NCBI RefSeq assembly: GCF_009720385.1
Contig: NZ_WARX01000007.1
Span: 402,784 to 466,783, forward strand
Reading direction: 5' to 3'
DNA length: 64,000 nt
Source: Catellatospora vulcania
Lineage (GTDB): Bacteria > Actinomycetota > Actinomycetes > Mycobacteriales > Micromonosporaceae
In this document: positions 16,590 to 24,813 of the stretch, piece after piece
How positions within the stretch are numbered: the first letter of the stretch is position 1
Layout of the letters: every line of letters begins with the position of its first letter
Made by a program: the position numbers and the translations under genes
The notes under the pieces: model-generated
What the model was told of the DNA's origin: nothing
The model's database searches: none
What the model saw: the letters and a program-made list of their open reading frames with translations, nothing else

Positions 16590-18959
16590 ATGACCGCTAC
16601 GGCAGCCACCGACCAGCTCGTGGCGTCGATGACGCTCGCGGAGAAGGCGTCCCTGTGCGCCGGGCGCGACTTCTGGTCCTTTTACGGCGTGCCCCGTCTC
16701 GGCGTGCCCGCGATCGGAGTCTCCGACGGCCCGTACGGGCTGCGCAAGGAGCGCAGCACCGAGCAGGTTCAGCTCGGCGACAGCGTGCCCGCCACCTGCT
16801 TTCCGACCTCGGCCGGCATGGCCTCCACCTGGGACCCCGAGCTGATCGAGCAGGTCGGGCGGGCGCTGGGCGCCGAGGCGCGGGCCGAGGGCGTCAGCGT
16901 GCTGCTCGGCCCCGGCGTCAACATCAAGCGCACCCCGCTGTGCGGCCGCAACTTCGAGTACTACAGCGAGGACCCGCTGCTGGCCGGGCGGATGGGCGCG
17001 GCCTGGATCCGCGGCGTGCAGAGCCAGGGCGTGGGCGCGTCGCTCAAGCACTTCGCCGCCAACAACCAGGAGCAACGCCGCTTCAGCATCGACGCCCTCG
17101 TCGACGAGCGGGCGCTGCGCGAGGTCTACCTCGCCGCGTTCGAGGCCGCGGTCGACGGCGGTGCGCCGTGGACGGTGATGTGCGCCTACAACCGGCTCAA
17201 CGGGACCTACGCCGCCGAGCACGAGTGGCTGCTGACCCGGGTGCTGCGCGACGAGTGGGGCTTCGACGGCGTCGTGGTCTCCGACTGGGGCGCGGTCAAC
17301 GAGCGCGTCGACGGCCTCGCCGCCGGGCTGGACGTGGAGATGCCGGGCTTCGGCGGCCACCACGACCAGCTCATCACCGACGCGGTGAACAGCGGGCTGC
17401 TGCCCGCCGACGTGCTCGACCGGACCGTCGCCCGGATCCTGGCCCTGATCGAGCGCACCGCGCCGGCCCGCGCCGGCGGCCACACCTACGACCGCGACGC
17501 CCACCACGCGCTCGCGGGCCGGGTTGCCGCCGAGGGCACGGTGCTGCTGAAGAACGACGGCGGCCTGCTGCCGCTGACCCCGGGCGGGCGGATCGCGGTC
17601 ATCGGCGCGTTCGCCGAGCAGCCGCGCTTCCAGGGCGCGGGCAGCGCGCACATCAACCCGCACCGCCTCGACGACGCGTACACCCGGCTGTCCGAACTGG
17701 CCGAGACGACCTACGCCCCCGGCTACCGGCGCGACTCCGACGAGGTCGACGGCGCGCTGCTCGCCGCGGCGGTCGAGGCGGCCGGTGCCGCCGACACCGT
17801 GCTGCTGTACGTCGGGCTGACCGAGAGCTACGAGACAGAGGGCCTCGACCGTACCCACCTGCGGCTGCCCGCGAGCCACGACGCCCTCGTCGCGGCCGTC
17901 GTCGCGGCCAACCCGCGCACCGTGGTGGTGCTCAACAACGGCGCGCCGGTCGAGATGCCCTGGCACGGCGACGTGCCCGCGATCGTCGAGGCGTACCTCG
18001 GCGGGCAGGCCGGTGGCAGCGCCGTCGCCGACGTGCTGTTCGGGCTGGCCGAGCCCGGCGGGCGGCTGGCCGAGACGTTCCCGCACCGCTGGGCCGACAA
18101 CCCCGTGCACGCGCTGCCCAGCGGCCCGCGGCAGGCCGAATACCGGGAGAGCGTGTACGTCGGCTACCGCTACTACGACACCGCGGGCACCGACGTGCTG
18201 TTCCCGTTCGGACACGGGCTGGGTTACACGACGTTCGCCTACGCCGACGTCACCGCGAACGACACCGAGGTGACCGTCACCGTCACCAACACCGGTGAGC
18301 GGGCCGGCAGCGAGGTCGTCCAGGTGTACGTGCACGAGCCGGCTGCCGCCGGGGCCCGCCCCGAGCAGGAGCTGAAGGGCTTCGCCAAGGTGCGCCTCGC
18401 GCCGGGGGAGTCGCGGGCCGTCACGATCGGCCTCGACCGGCGCGCGTTCGCCTGGTACGACGTGGCCGGCGCGCGCTGGGCGGTCACCGGCGGCCGGTAC
18501 GAGATCCGCGTCGGCGCGTCCAGCCGCGACATCCGCGCCACCGCCACCGTCGACGTGCCCGGCGACGGCCCGCCCGCCCCGGCGTACCCGGTGCCCGCCG
18601 CCGGGCAGCACTGGGACCGGGACCGCTTCGGCGTCGCCTTCGGTCGCCCGCTGCCGGACAACACCGCCGACGTTCCGGGCGCGTACACGCTGAACACGCC
18701 CCTGCACGACATGCGCAGCTCGCCGGTGACCCGGCTGCTGCAGGCCACGGCCCGCCGGCAGGCCCGCGGCTTCGTCAAGGACCCGAAGAGCCCGATGGCG
18801 CTGCTCATCGGCGCGATGCTCGACGAGATGCCACTGCGGATGCTGTCGATGATGAGCCGCGGCAAGATCGGCCGCCCGGTCCAGGAAGGGCTGCTCGACC
18901 TGATCAACGGGCGCCGGCTGGCCGGCCTGCGCAGGCTCCTGCGGGCCCGGCGGCGATGA
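16590..18959 (+). CDS. GH3 beta-glucosidase
   Basis: 789 residues, no signal peptide, so intracellular. The GH3 N-terminal barrel includes GVSDGPYGLRKE, LGPGVNIKRTPLCGRNFEYYSEDP, LKHFAANNQE (KHF..NN substrate motif) and WGFDGVVVSDWGAV, whose Asp232 is the expected nucleophile. The second alpha/beta domain (AEGTVLLKNDGGLLPL, AVIGAFAEQPRFQGAGSAHI) and a fibronectin-like C-terminal domain (EVVQVYVHEPAAAGARPEQELKGFAKVRLAPGES) follow. About 120 extra residues end the protein (from DRDRFGVAFGRPLPDNTAD). GGGAGAG precedes ATG 16590. The stop overlaps the start of the LacI gene by four bases. Probably cleaves imported beta-glucosides. Confidence 0.93.
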   Translation: MTATAATDQLVASMTLAEKASLCAGRDFWSFYGVPRLGVPAIGVSDGPYGLRKERSTEQVQLGDSVPATCFPTSAGMASTWDPELIEQVGRALGAEARAEGVSVLLGPGVNIKRTPLCGRNFEYYSEDPLLAGRMGAAWIRGVQSQGVGASLKHFAANNQEQRRFSIDALVDERALREVYLAAFEAAVDGGAPWTVMCAYNRLNGTYAAEHEWLLTRVLRDEWGFDGVVVSDWGAVNERVDGLAAGLDVEMPGFGGHHDQLITDAVNSGLLPADVLDRTVARILALIERTAPARAGGHTYDRDAHHALAGRVAAEGTVLLKNDGGLLPLTPGGRIAVIGAFAEQPRFQGAGSAHINPHRLDDAYTRLSELAETTYAPGYRRDSDEVDGALLAAAVEAAGAADTVLLYVGLTESYETEGLDRTHLRLPASHDALVAAVVAANPRTVVVLNNGAPVEMPWHGDVPAIVEAYLGGQAGGSAVADVLFGLAEPGGRLAETFPHRWADNPVHALPSGPRQAEYRESVYVGYRYYDTAGTDVLFPFGHGLGYTTFAYADVTANDTEVTVTVTNTGERAGSEVVQVYVHEPAAAGARPEQELKGFAKVRLAPGESRAVTIGLDRRAFAWYDVAGARWAVTGGRYEIRVGASSRDIRATATVDVPGDGPPAPAYPVPAAGQHWDRDRFGVAFGRPLPDNTADVPGAYTLNTPLHDMRSSPVTRLLQATARRQARGFVKDPKSPMALLIGAMLDEMPLRMLSMMSRGKIGRPVQEGLLDLINGRRLAGLRRLLRARRR

Positions 18960-19945
18960 CCGGACGCCGCCCGACCAGCGCCGACGTCGCCCGCGAAGCC
19001 GGGGTGTCCCGGGCGACGGTGAGCTACGTGCTCAACGACGCCCCGGGCGAGCGCATCGCCCAGCCGACCCGCGAACGCGTGCTCGCCGCCGCCGCCCGGC
19101 TCGGCTACGCCCCGTCGCTGGCCGGGCGGACGCTGGCCAACGGGCACAGCGACATCGTGCTGCTGGCCATGCCCGACGTGCCCGCCGGTGAGCTGACCTC
19201 ACGGTTCGTCGACGCGGTGACCCGCTCGCTGGCCGCGCAGGGCCTGACCCTGGTCGTCCACTTCGACGTGCCGGCCGCCCCGCGGCTGCCGCGGCTGGCC
19301 GCGATGCTGTCGGTCCGCGCCGTGCTCAGCCTGTTCCCGCTGCCCGACGCCGACCTGGCCGCCCTGCGGCGGGTGGGCATCCGCGCGGTCCCGGCCGGCA
19401 CCGGGTCCGACGGCCTGGCCACCGCCGCACTGCTGCGCAGGCAGGGCCGGATGCAGGTCGAACACCTCGCCGCGACCGGGCACACCCGCCTGGCGTACGC
19501 CCTGCCCGCCGACCCCCGCCTGTCCGTCTTCGCCGGACCGCGCCAGGACGGCGTCCGCCAGGCCTGCGCGGACCGGGAACTGCCCGCACCCGTGCCGTTC
19601 ACCGTCCCCGACGACCCGTCGGCGGTCACCGCCGCGGTCCGCGCGCTGCTGGCCGACGCGCCACAGGTCACCGCGATCTGCGCGTACAACGACGAGGTCG
19701 CCCTGGCGGCCCTGCACGGCCTGCGCGAACTCGCCGTCGACGTGCCCGGTCGCATCGCCGTCATCGGCGTCGACGGCATCCCCCTGGCCGCCTACAGCGC
19801 CCCACCCCTGACCACGATCGCCGTGGCCCCCGCTGCAGCCGCCCTGCACCTGGCCCGCTCCGCCGTCGCCCGTCTCGCGGGCGAACGCGCCACCCCGGTC
19901 CCCGTCGAAGACGTCCTGCACCTCATTCCCCGCGCCACCACCTGA
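18956..19945 (+). CDS. LacI-family transcriptional regulator
   Basis: 329 residues. The N-terminal LacI headpiece TSADVAREAGVSRATVSYVLND and the hinge-like TRERVLAAAARLGYAPSLAGRTLANG are clear. A periplasmic-binding-protein-like effector domain follows (DIVLLAMPD, ICAYNDEVALAALHGLRELAVDVPGRIAVIGVDGIPLAAYSAPPLTTI). It starts at ATG 18956, overlapping the GH3 stop by ATGA, so it is translationally coupled. It most likely represses this operon through the palindrome near 16537 and responds to a beta-glucoside or its product. No sugar ABC transporter is adjacent. Confidence 0.92.
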   Translation: MTGRRPTSADVAREAGVSRATVSYVLNDAPGERIAQPTRERVLAAAARLGYAPSLAGRTLANGHSDIVLLAMPDVPAGELTSRFVDAVTRSLAAQGLTLVVHFDVPAAPRLPRLAAMLSVRAVLSLFPLPDADLAALRRVGIRAVPAGTGSDGLATAALLRRQGRMQVEHLAATGHTRLAYALPADPRLSVFAGPRQDGVRQACADRELPAPVPFTVPDDPSAVTAAVRALLADAPQVTAICAYNDEVALAALHGLRELAVDVPGRIAVIGVDGIPLAAYSAPPLTTIAVAPAAAALHLARSAVARLAGERATPVPVEDVLHLIPRATT

Positions 19946-19948
19946 CAG

Positions 19949-19993
19949 AGGAAGGGCACCTGCACATCGCCTGCGTGGTGGAAGGCGCCTTCC
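19949..19993. repeat. Dispersed GAAGGG hairpin, copy 2, between convergent genes
   Basis: Left arm AGGAAGGGCACCTGCA is degenerate; right arm GGAAGGCGCCTTCC (19980-19993) is intact. It sits between the LacI gene (ends 19945) and the convergent lipoprotein gene (ends 20010). Confidence 0.65.
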
Positions 19994-20009
19994 CCGCCGG
20001 GGCGAGGCG

Positions 20010-20600
20010 TCAGGCGACGGTGAGGTCGTAGTCGATGCTGACCTCGAAGTCCCCGGAGGTGCCGCGTACGCGCAGCTGGTGCGTGCCCGCCGCGGGCGGG
20101 GGGATCCGGGCCCAGATCCCGCAGCCGATCGCCGGGAACGTGCCGGCGTCCTGGCCCAGGGCGTTGCCCGCGACAGCCGTCACCTCGATCCGCTCGTCGG
20201 TGAACTTCTCCAGGGCCAGGCCGGTGCCGTCGAGCTCGGCGGTGCCCCGCGCGGCCGCCATGAAGGCGGCGCAGTCGCTCCTGTCGCCGAAGAGGTTGAG
20301 CACGGGCACCACGATCGGGCGGCCCTGCGGCACGGTGCAGCGCCGCTGCGCCCGCGTGCCGAAGGTGCCGGCCAGGAACCACACGTCGGCGGGCTGGTTG
20401 CGGGTGCAGAACTCCCCGGTCGCGTCCGCGACGGGATTGGTCGCCGTCGGCTCGCTGGCCGCCCAGGTCCACCACCTGCCCTGCATGGTGGCCGCGGCGG
20501 GTGACGCGGCGGCCGTGGACGGATCGGCGGCGGGCGAGCCGGTGCCGCAAGCGGCGAGCATGCTGGTCGCCAAGGCCAGGAGGATCATTCGTCGGAGCAC
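20010..20600 (-). CDS. Putative secreted lipoprotein, unknown function
   Basis: 196 residues. The lipobox LAAC (Cys18, after VLRRMILLALATSM) predicts a lipid-anchored extracellular protein. The mature part contains GRWWTWAASEPTATNPVADATGEFCTRNQP, DVWFLAGTFG, RRCTVPQGRPIVVPVLNLFGD and a C-terminal beta segment TSGDFEVSIDYDLTVA; Cys pairs suggest disulfides. I do not assign a family with confidence, though signal-peptide proteins of this shape recur in actinomycetes. GTG 20600 gives a positively charged N-region; ATG 20588 is possible. Confidence 0.7.
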   Translation of the reverse strand: MLRRMILLALATSMLAACGTGSPAADPSTAAASPAAATMQGRWWTWAASEPTATNPVADATGEFCTRNQPADVWFLAGTFGTRAQRRCTVPQGRPIVVPVLNLFGDRSDCAAFMAAARGTAELDGTGLALEKFTDERIEVTAVAGNALGQDAGTFPAIGCGIWARIPPPAAGTHQLRVRGTSGDFEVSIDYDLTVA

Positions 20601-20807
20601 GGAGCGGCACGATACCGGACCGGCCTTCCGCACGGGTGCCGCCGCGGTGACCGTGCCCACGGTGGTGCTGTCACAAGAAATTCATGCCGTCGTACGCATC
20701 CAGTCTGGATAGACCCGCCCAACATCTGAGATCGTCCATCTGTCGTCGTCGTGACCCCAGCCGGATCCCCCACCGGCCGCGGCGGCGGACAGTCGGGAGA
20801 CCCTCCA

Positions 20808-21440
20808 ATGTCCCGTGTCCTGAAGGCGTTGGCCGCCACCGCGGCCGCCCTGGCCATGTCGCTCACCCTGACCGCGACACCGGCCCACGCCACCCCGCCC
20901 AACATCCCCTCCTACAGCACCGCCGTCAGCCGCCTCGCGGCGCTGACCGTCGCGGCCGAGTCGCACGGCTCCACGTACAACCGGGACCTGTTCCCGCACT
21001 GGATCACGATCACCGGCACCTGCAACGCCCGAGAGCAGGTCCTCAAGCGCGACGGGGTCGGCGTCGTGGTCAACAGCAGCTGCGCCGCGACCTCCGGCTC
21101 CTGGTACAGCCCGTACGACGGCGCGACCTGGACCGCCGCCTCCGACGTCGACATCGACCACATGGTCCCGCTGGCCGAGGCCTGGGCGTCCGGTGCCTGG
21201 GCCTGGACCACGGCCAAGCGCCAGACCTACGCCAACGACCTCAGCGGGCCCGAGCTGTGGGCGGTCACCGACAACGTCAACCAGTCCAAGGGCGACAAGG
21301 ACCCGGCCGAGTGGCAGCCGTCGCTGTCGTCGTTCCGCTGCACCTACGCCCGCGCCTGGATCCAGGTGAAGTGGTACTACAGCCTCACCGTCGACAGCGC
21401 GGAGAAGTCGGCCCTCAACAGCATGCTCGCCACCTGCTGA
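20808..21440 (+). CDS. Secreted HNH (DUF1524-type) nuclease
   Basis: 210 residues. A signal peptide (MSRVLKALAATAAALAMSLTLTATPAHA) is followed by a GmrSD/DUF1524-type HNH domain: DIDHMVPLAEAWASGA at 115-126 (His118 the general base), LSGPELWAVTDNVNQSKGDKDPAEW at 145-169 (Asn/His-type metal site) and the C-terminal CTYARAWIQVKWYYSL. Cys72/Cys92 and Cys178/Cys210 are probably disulfides. GGGAGA precedes ATG 20808. Extracellular nucleases of this kind are common in actinomycetes and are thought to serve nutrient (phosphate) scavenging. Confidence 0.88.
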   Translation: MSRVLKALAATAAALAMSLTLTATPAHATPPNIPSYSTAVSRLAALTVAAESHGSTYNRDLFPHWITITGTCNAREQVLKRDGVGVVVNSSCAATSGSWYSPYDGATWTAASDVDIDHMVPLAEAWASGAWAWTTAKRQTYANDLSGPELWAVTDNVNQSKGDKDPAEWQPSLSSFRCTYARAWIQVKWYYSLTVDSAEKSALNSMLATC

Positions 21441-21508
21441 TCGTCGTGAAGTCCCCGGTCGCGGGCGGTGTCCGCCGGCGGCCGGGGACTCACCCGAGCA
21501 GTGTCGCG

Positions 21509-22036
21509 TCAGGTCGCACGGATGCGGCCCAGCAGCAGCGGAATCCAGTGCTCGCCGTAGCGTTCCCGCAGGTCAGGCAGCTGCCAGTCGTCGCCGGTGA
21601 CCACGCCGCGGCAGAGCGCCGTGCCGCAGGCGCAGGCCATGCGGAAGTCGGCGACCGCGGTGCTCGTGCCGTAGTCGTTGGTGATCTCCTCACCGGCGGC
21701 GATGTCGCGCCGGGCGGCGAGGGTGTACGCGTCGGTCCACCACAGGTTCGGGTCGCAGCTGTGGTTGCCGTACCCGTTGGGCTGCCGCGGCGGCAGCACC
21801 AGGTGCACGTCCTCGGCGACGCTGACGGTGTCGACGTAACGTCCCTCCCGGGCCGCCTCGGCGAACAGTTCCCGCAGCCGCGCCCCGCTGACCAGGCGCC
21901 CGCCCAGCCGGGACACGACGGTCCCGGCCGGGAGGGCGCGGCGCGCGAACAAGCCCGTTCCGGCGATGGCGGAAGTGCCGACCTCGACGTCGGCGTGCAG
22001 CCAGCAGTCTGCGGCGGGCTCGGTCACGCGATGCAC
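21509..22036 (-). CDS. SET-domain protein (putative protein lysine methyltransferase)
   Basis: 175 residues, essentially one SET domain. Motifs: the N-terminal GTSAIAGTGLFARRALPAGTVV, the SAM/lysine-channel motif NHSCDPN at 91-97, EEITNDYG at 117-123 with the catalytic Tyr, and a post-SET-like Cys cluster CACGTALCRG at 135-144 that can bind zinc with Cys94. These residues are intact, so it should be active. SET proteins are rare in bacteria and were probably acquired from eukaryotes; their targets are mostly unknown. It starts nine bases after the M23 peptidase stop codon, so the two genes are in one transcript. Confidence 0.9.
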   Translation of the reverse strand: MHRVTEPAADCWLHADVEVGTSAIAGTGLFARRALPAGTVVSRLGGRLVSGARLRELFAEAAREGRYVDTVSVAEDVHLVLPPRQPNGYGNHSCDPNLWWTDAYTLAARRDIAAGEEITNDYGTSTAVADFRMACACGTALCRGVVTGDDWQLPDLRERYGEHWIPLLLGRIRAT

Positions 22037-22045
22037 TGAGCACGC

Positions 22046-23194
22046 TCAGATCAGCCGGCTGAGCGCCGACCAGGTGTTGGGCCCCGGGACGCCGTCGACC
22101 GGACCGGTGTACCCGCCGAGCTGAGCCATCCGCTGCAAGGCGGCGTAGGTGTTCGTGCCGGGAGCGCCGTCGATCGGGCCGGTGTAGCCGTATCCGGAGA
22201 GCACCTTCTGCACGCCCTTCCACGAGTTCGCGCCAAGCACGCCGTCGGCCGGGCCGGTGTAGCCGCCGAGCTTCGCCAGCCGCTGCAGGGCGGCGTACGT
22301 GTTCGTCCCCGGCACCCCGTCGATCGGGCCACCGTAGCCGAAACCGCGCAGCACGGTCTGGATGCCCTTCCACGAGTTCACGCCCAGTGCCCCGTCGGCC
22401 GGGCCGGTGTAGCCGCCCTTCTGCGCCAGCCGCTGCAGCGCCGCGTACGTGTTCGCACCGGGTGCCCCGTCGAGCGGGCCGGTGTACCCGTAACCCCGCA
22501 TCACCTGCTGCACACCCAGCCACGTGTTCGTGCCCGGCGCCCCGTCCACCGGACCGGTGTAGCCCCCGGCCTGGGCGATCTCCTGCAGGATCACGCCCTC
22601 CGAGGAGGTGGGCGGCGGGGTGGTGCCGCCGCCGTTGGCGTACGGCGCCCCGTTCAGGTACGGCCACGGGTCGTAGCTGCTGCCGCCGCTGTAGAACGCC
22701 AGATGAAGGTGCGGGCCGGTGACGTCGCCGGTCGCGCCGATGGTGCCGATGACGCTCCCGGACGTCACCGAGCCGCTGGTGATGTACTTGGACTGCAGGT
22801 GCGCATAGAGGCTCTCCCGCCCGTCCGCGTGGCGGATCGTCAGATAGTTGCCGAGTGCGCTGCTGTACGAACTCGCCACGATGGTGCCCGGCCGGACCGG
22901 GTGAACCCTGCGGCCCAGCACCGTGCCACCGGTGCCGACCGCGTTGAAGTCGATGCCGTTGTGGAACCCGTCGCCTACACCGGAACGGGGACCGTACGGG
23001 TCGTCGAGCCGCGGCACGACGGTGCCCGCCTCGTAGAGATTCGTGAACGGCAGGTTGTAGCCGGCTACCGCGGCCGCCGCCGGCGTGGCCGCGAGCGCCT
23101 GCCCGCCCACGACGGCCAGCCCCGCCGCAGCGCCGCCGACGAGGAAGAAGCGCCGCGAGAACTCGGTCTTCGGCGGCTGTGCATGTGCTGTCAT
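22046..23194 (-). CDS. Tat-exported M23 peptidase with seven C-terminal repeats
   Basis: 382 residues. The N-terminus FSRRFFLVGGAAAGLAVVGG is a twin-arginine signal. The LytM/M23 domain has HNGIDF (His78, Asp82), YAHL (His132) and HLHLAF (His162, His164), all the zinc and catalytic residues. From about residue 205, seven repeats of 25 residues follow (GGYTGPVDGAPGTNTW..., GYGYTGPLDGAPGANTYAALQRL...). They alternate between two types, giving a 50-residue super-repeat; they resemble short peptidoglycan-binding or cell-wall anchor motifs. Function: cell-wall peptide cleavage outside the membrane. It is divergent from the dehydratase gene across 326 bp and is followed by the SET gene. Confidence 0.9.
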   Translation of the reverse strand: MTAHAQPPKTEFSRRFFLVGGAAAGLAVVGGQALAATPAAAAVAGYNLPFTNLYEAGTVVPRLDDPYGPRSGVGDGFHNGIDFNAVGTGGTVLGRRVHPVRPGTIVASSYSSALGNYLTIRHADGRESLYAHLQSKYITSGSVTSGSVIGTIGATGDVTGPHLHLAFYSGGSSYDPWPYLNGAPYANGGGTTPPPTSSEGVILQEIAQAGGYTGPVDGAPGTNTWLGVQQVMRGYGYTGPLDGAPGANTYAALQRLAQKGGYTGPADGALGVNSWKGIQTVLRGFGYGGPIDGVPGTNTYAALQRLAKLGGYTGPADGVLGANSWKGVQKVLSGYGYTGPIDGAPGTNTYAALQRMAQLGGYTGPVDGVPGPNTWSALSRLI

Positions 23195-23520
23195 GGGCTG
23201 TCTCGATTCGTGTCCGGGGGTCGGAACTCGTCAATGCCGCTCCGCAAGCCACCGTGCCGCGTGCCTCGACGATCTTTGTGGGCGCGTGCTGACGAGCCTT
23301 CATCGTCGCGTCACACGTGGCCGCTGTGACCCAACGAATCCGCGGACTTGGGGCCGGACCCGCCGCGGCGGCTCGCGCGGGCGTGGACCCCGCCACGCCC
23401 GCCGTCCCCGTCCATGGACCCGATCTTGCGAAAAGCCCTGCTGCGGGTAGGGTCGCGATGATCCCGCTGGGCGGCGTCCGCTCACGTCACCCGGCCTCTG
23501 ACGCACCTGAAGGACAGCGC
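23195..23520. promoter_or_regulatory. Divergent intergenic region
   Basis: 326 bp between divergent genes. It should contain promoters for both. No clear operator or riboswitch is seen. CTGAAGGACAGCGC precedes ATG 23521. Confidence 0.4.
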
Positions 23521-24813
23521 ATGTTGCACGAGCAAGCGGCGGACTCCGGCCCGCCTGTCGTGATGGCCGAGACGCAGGCGCCGTGGGCGGCGCGGGACGG
23601 CCTGCGGATCACCGGCGTACGCGCGATCGTCACCGCGCCCGAGGGCCTGCCCCTGGTCGTCGTCCGCGTCGACACCAGCGACCCCGGCCTGCACGGCTAC
23701 GGCTGCGCCACGTTCACGCAGCGCTTCCACGCCGTCGTGGCGGCCGTCGACCGGCACGTGGGCCCGATGCTGATCGGCCGGCACCCGGCCGACATCGAGG
23801 ACATCACCCGCATGGTGCACATGTCGTCGTACTGGCGCGGCGGCCCGGTGCTCAACAGCGCCCTGTCCGGGGTGGACCAGGCGCTGTGGGACATCACCGG
23901 AAAGCGCGCCGGGATGCCGGTGTACGAGCTGCTCGGCGGCCGGGTGCGGGCCGCCGCCGACACCTACCTGCACGCCGCCGGCGCGACCATCGAGCAGACC
24001 CTGGAACACGCGCAGGAAATCCTCGACTCCGGCTACCGGCACGTGCGCCTGCAGGCCGGCGGCCCGGGGCTGGGCACCTACGGGGCACCCGGCACCCCGG
24101 GCGGTTACCCGGACGCGCCGTACCCGGACGGCTGGGACGTGCAGCAGTACCTGCGCGACACCCCGAAGCTGTTCGCCGCGGCCCGCGAGGTGCTCGGCGA
24201 GACCCCGAACCTGATGCACGACGTGCACCACCGGCTCACCGTGAAGCAGGCCGTGGCCCTGGCCCGCGCGCTGGAGCCGTACCGGCTGTTCTTCCTGGAG
24301 GACCCGATCCCGCTGGAGCTGTACGACCGCCTGCCCGAGCTGCGCGCCGCGGCCCCGATGCCGATCGCGGTCGGCGAGCAGGTCGCCTCGGTCGCCGACG
24401 CGGCCCGCCTGGTCCTCGGCGGCGGGGTGGACCTGCTGCGGCTGCACATCTCCGCGATCGGCGGCCTCACCCCGGCCCGCAAACTCGTCGCGCTGTGCGA
24501 GCTGACCGGCGTCGGCACGGCCTGGCACGCGCCCGCGGACGTGTCGCCGATCGGCGCGGCCTGCAACGTGGCCCTGGACGTGAGCAGTCCCGCGTTCGCG
24601 ATCCAGGAGGGCCACCTGTGGCCCGACCCGGTGCGCGAGGTGTTCCCGGGCACGCTCGACCCGCGCGGCGGCTACCTGTACCCCAACGACGCCCCCGGCT
24701 GGGGGATCGAGGTCGACGAGAAGGCGGCGGCGAAGTACCCGGCCGTCACCCACCTGCACGAACGATGGTCGGCCCGGGTACGCCGACCCGACGGAGGGAT
24801 CGAGGCGCCGTGA
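23521..24813 (+). CDS. ManD-like dehydratase, enolase superfamily
   Basis: 430 residues of the mandelate racemase/ManD branch. Characteristic parts: VRVDTSDPGLHGYGCATF, the cap WRGGPVLNSALSGVDQALWDITGKRAGMPVYELLGG, HVRLQAGGPG (replacing the KxK of racemases), LMHDVHHRLTVKQAV, LFFLEDPIP and GEQVA, which carry the Asp, Glu and Glu metal ligands, and the C-terminal TAWHAPADVSPIGAACNVALD and PNDAPGWGIEVDE. Members dehydrate mannonate or gluconate. The GTG start of a Gfo/Idh oxidoreductase overlaps its stop (GTGA), so the two are coupled and probably catabolise a sugar acid. Confidence 0.88.
   Translation: MLHEQAADSGPPVVMAETQAPWAARDGLRITGVRAIVTAPEGLPLVVVRVDTSDPGLHGYGCATFTQRFHAVVAAVDRHVGPMLIGRHPADIEDITRMVHMSSYWRGGPVLNSALSGVDQALWDITGKRAGMPVYELLGGRVRAAADTYLHAAGATIEQTLEHAQEILDSGYRHVRLQAGGPGLGTYGAPGTPGGYPDAPYPDGWDVQQYLRDTPKLFAAAREVLGETPNLMHDVHHRLTVKQAVALARALEPYRLFFLEDPIPLELYDRLPELRAAAPMPIAVGEQVASVADAARLVLGGGVDLLRLHISAIGGLTPARKLVALCELTGVGTAWHAPADVSPIGAACNVALDVSSPAFAIQEGHLWPDPVREVFPGTLDPRGGYLYPNDAPGWGIEVDEKAAAKYPAVTHLHERWSARVRRPDGGIEAP

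Noticed and set aside
16464..18707. Minus-strand extension of arsR
   Set aside because: Antisense of the GH3 gene; the ArsR fold is complete from 16463.
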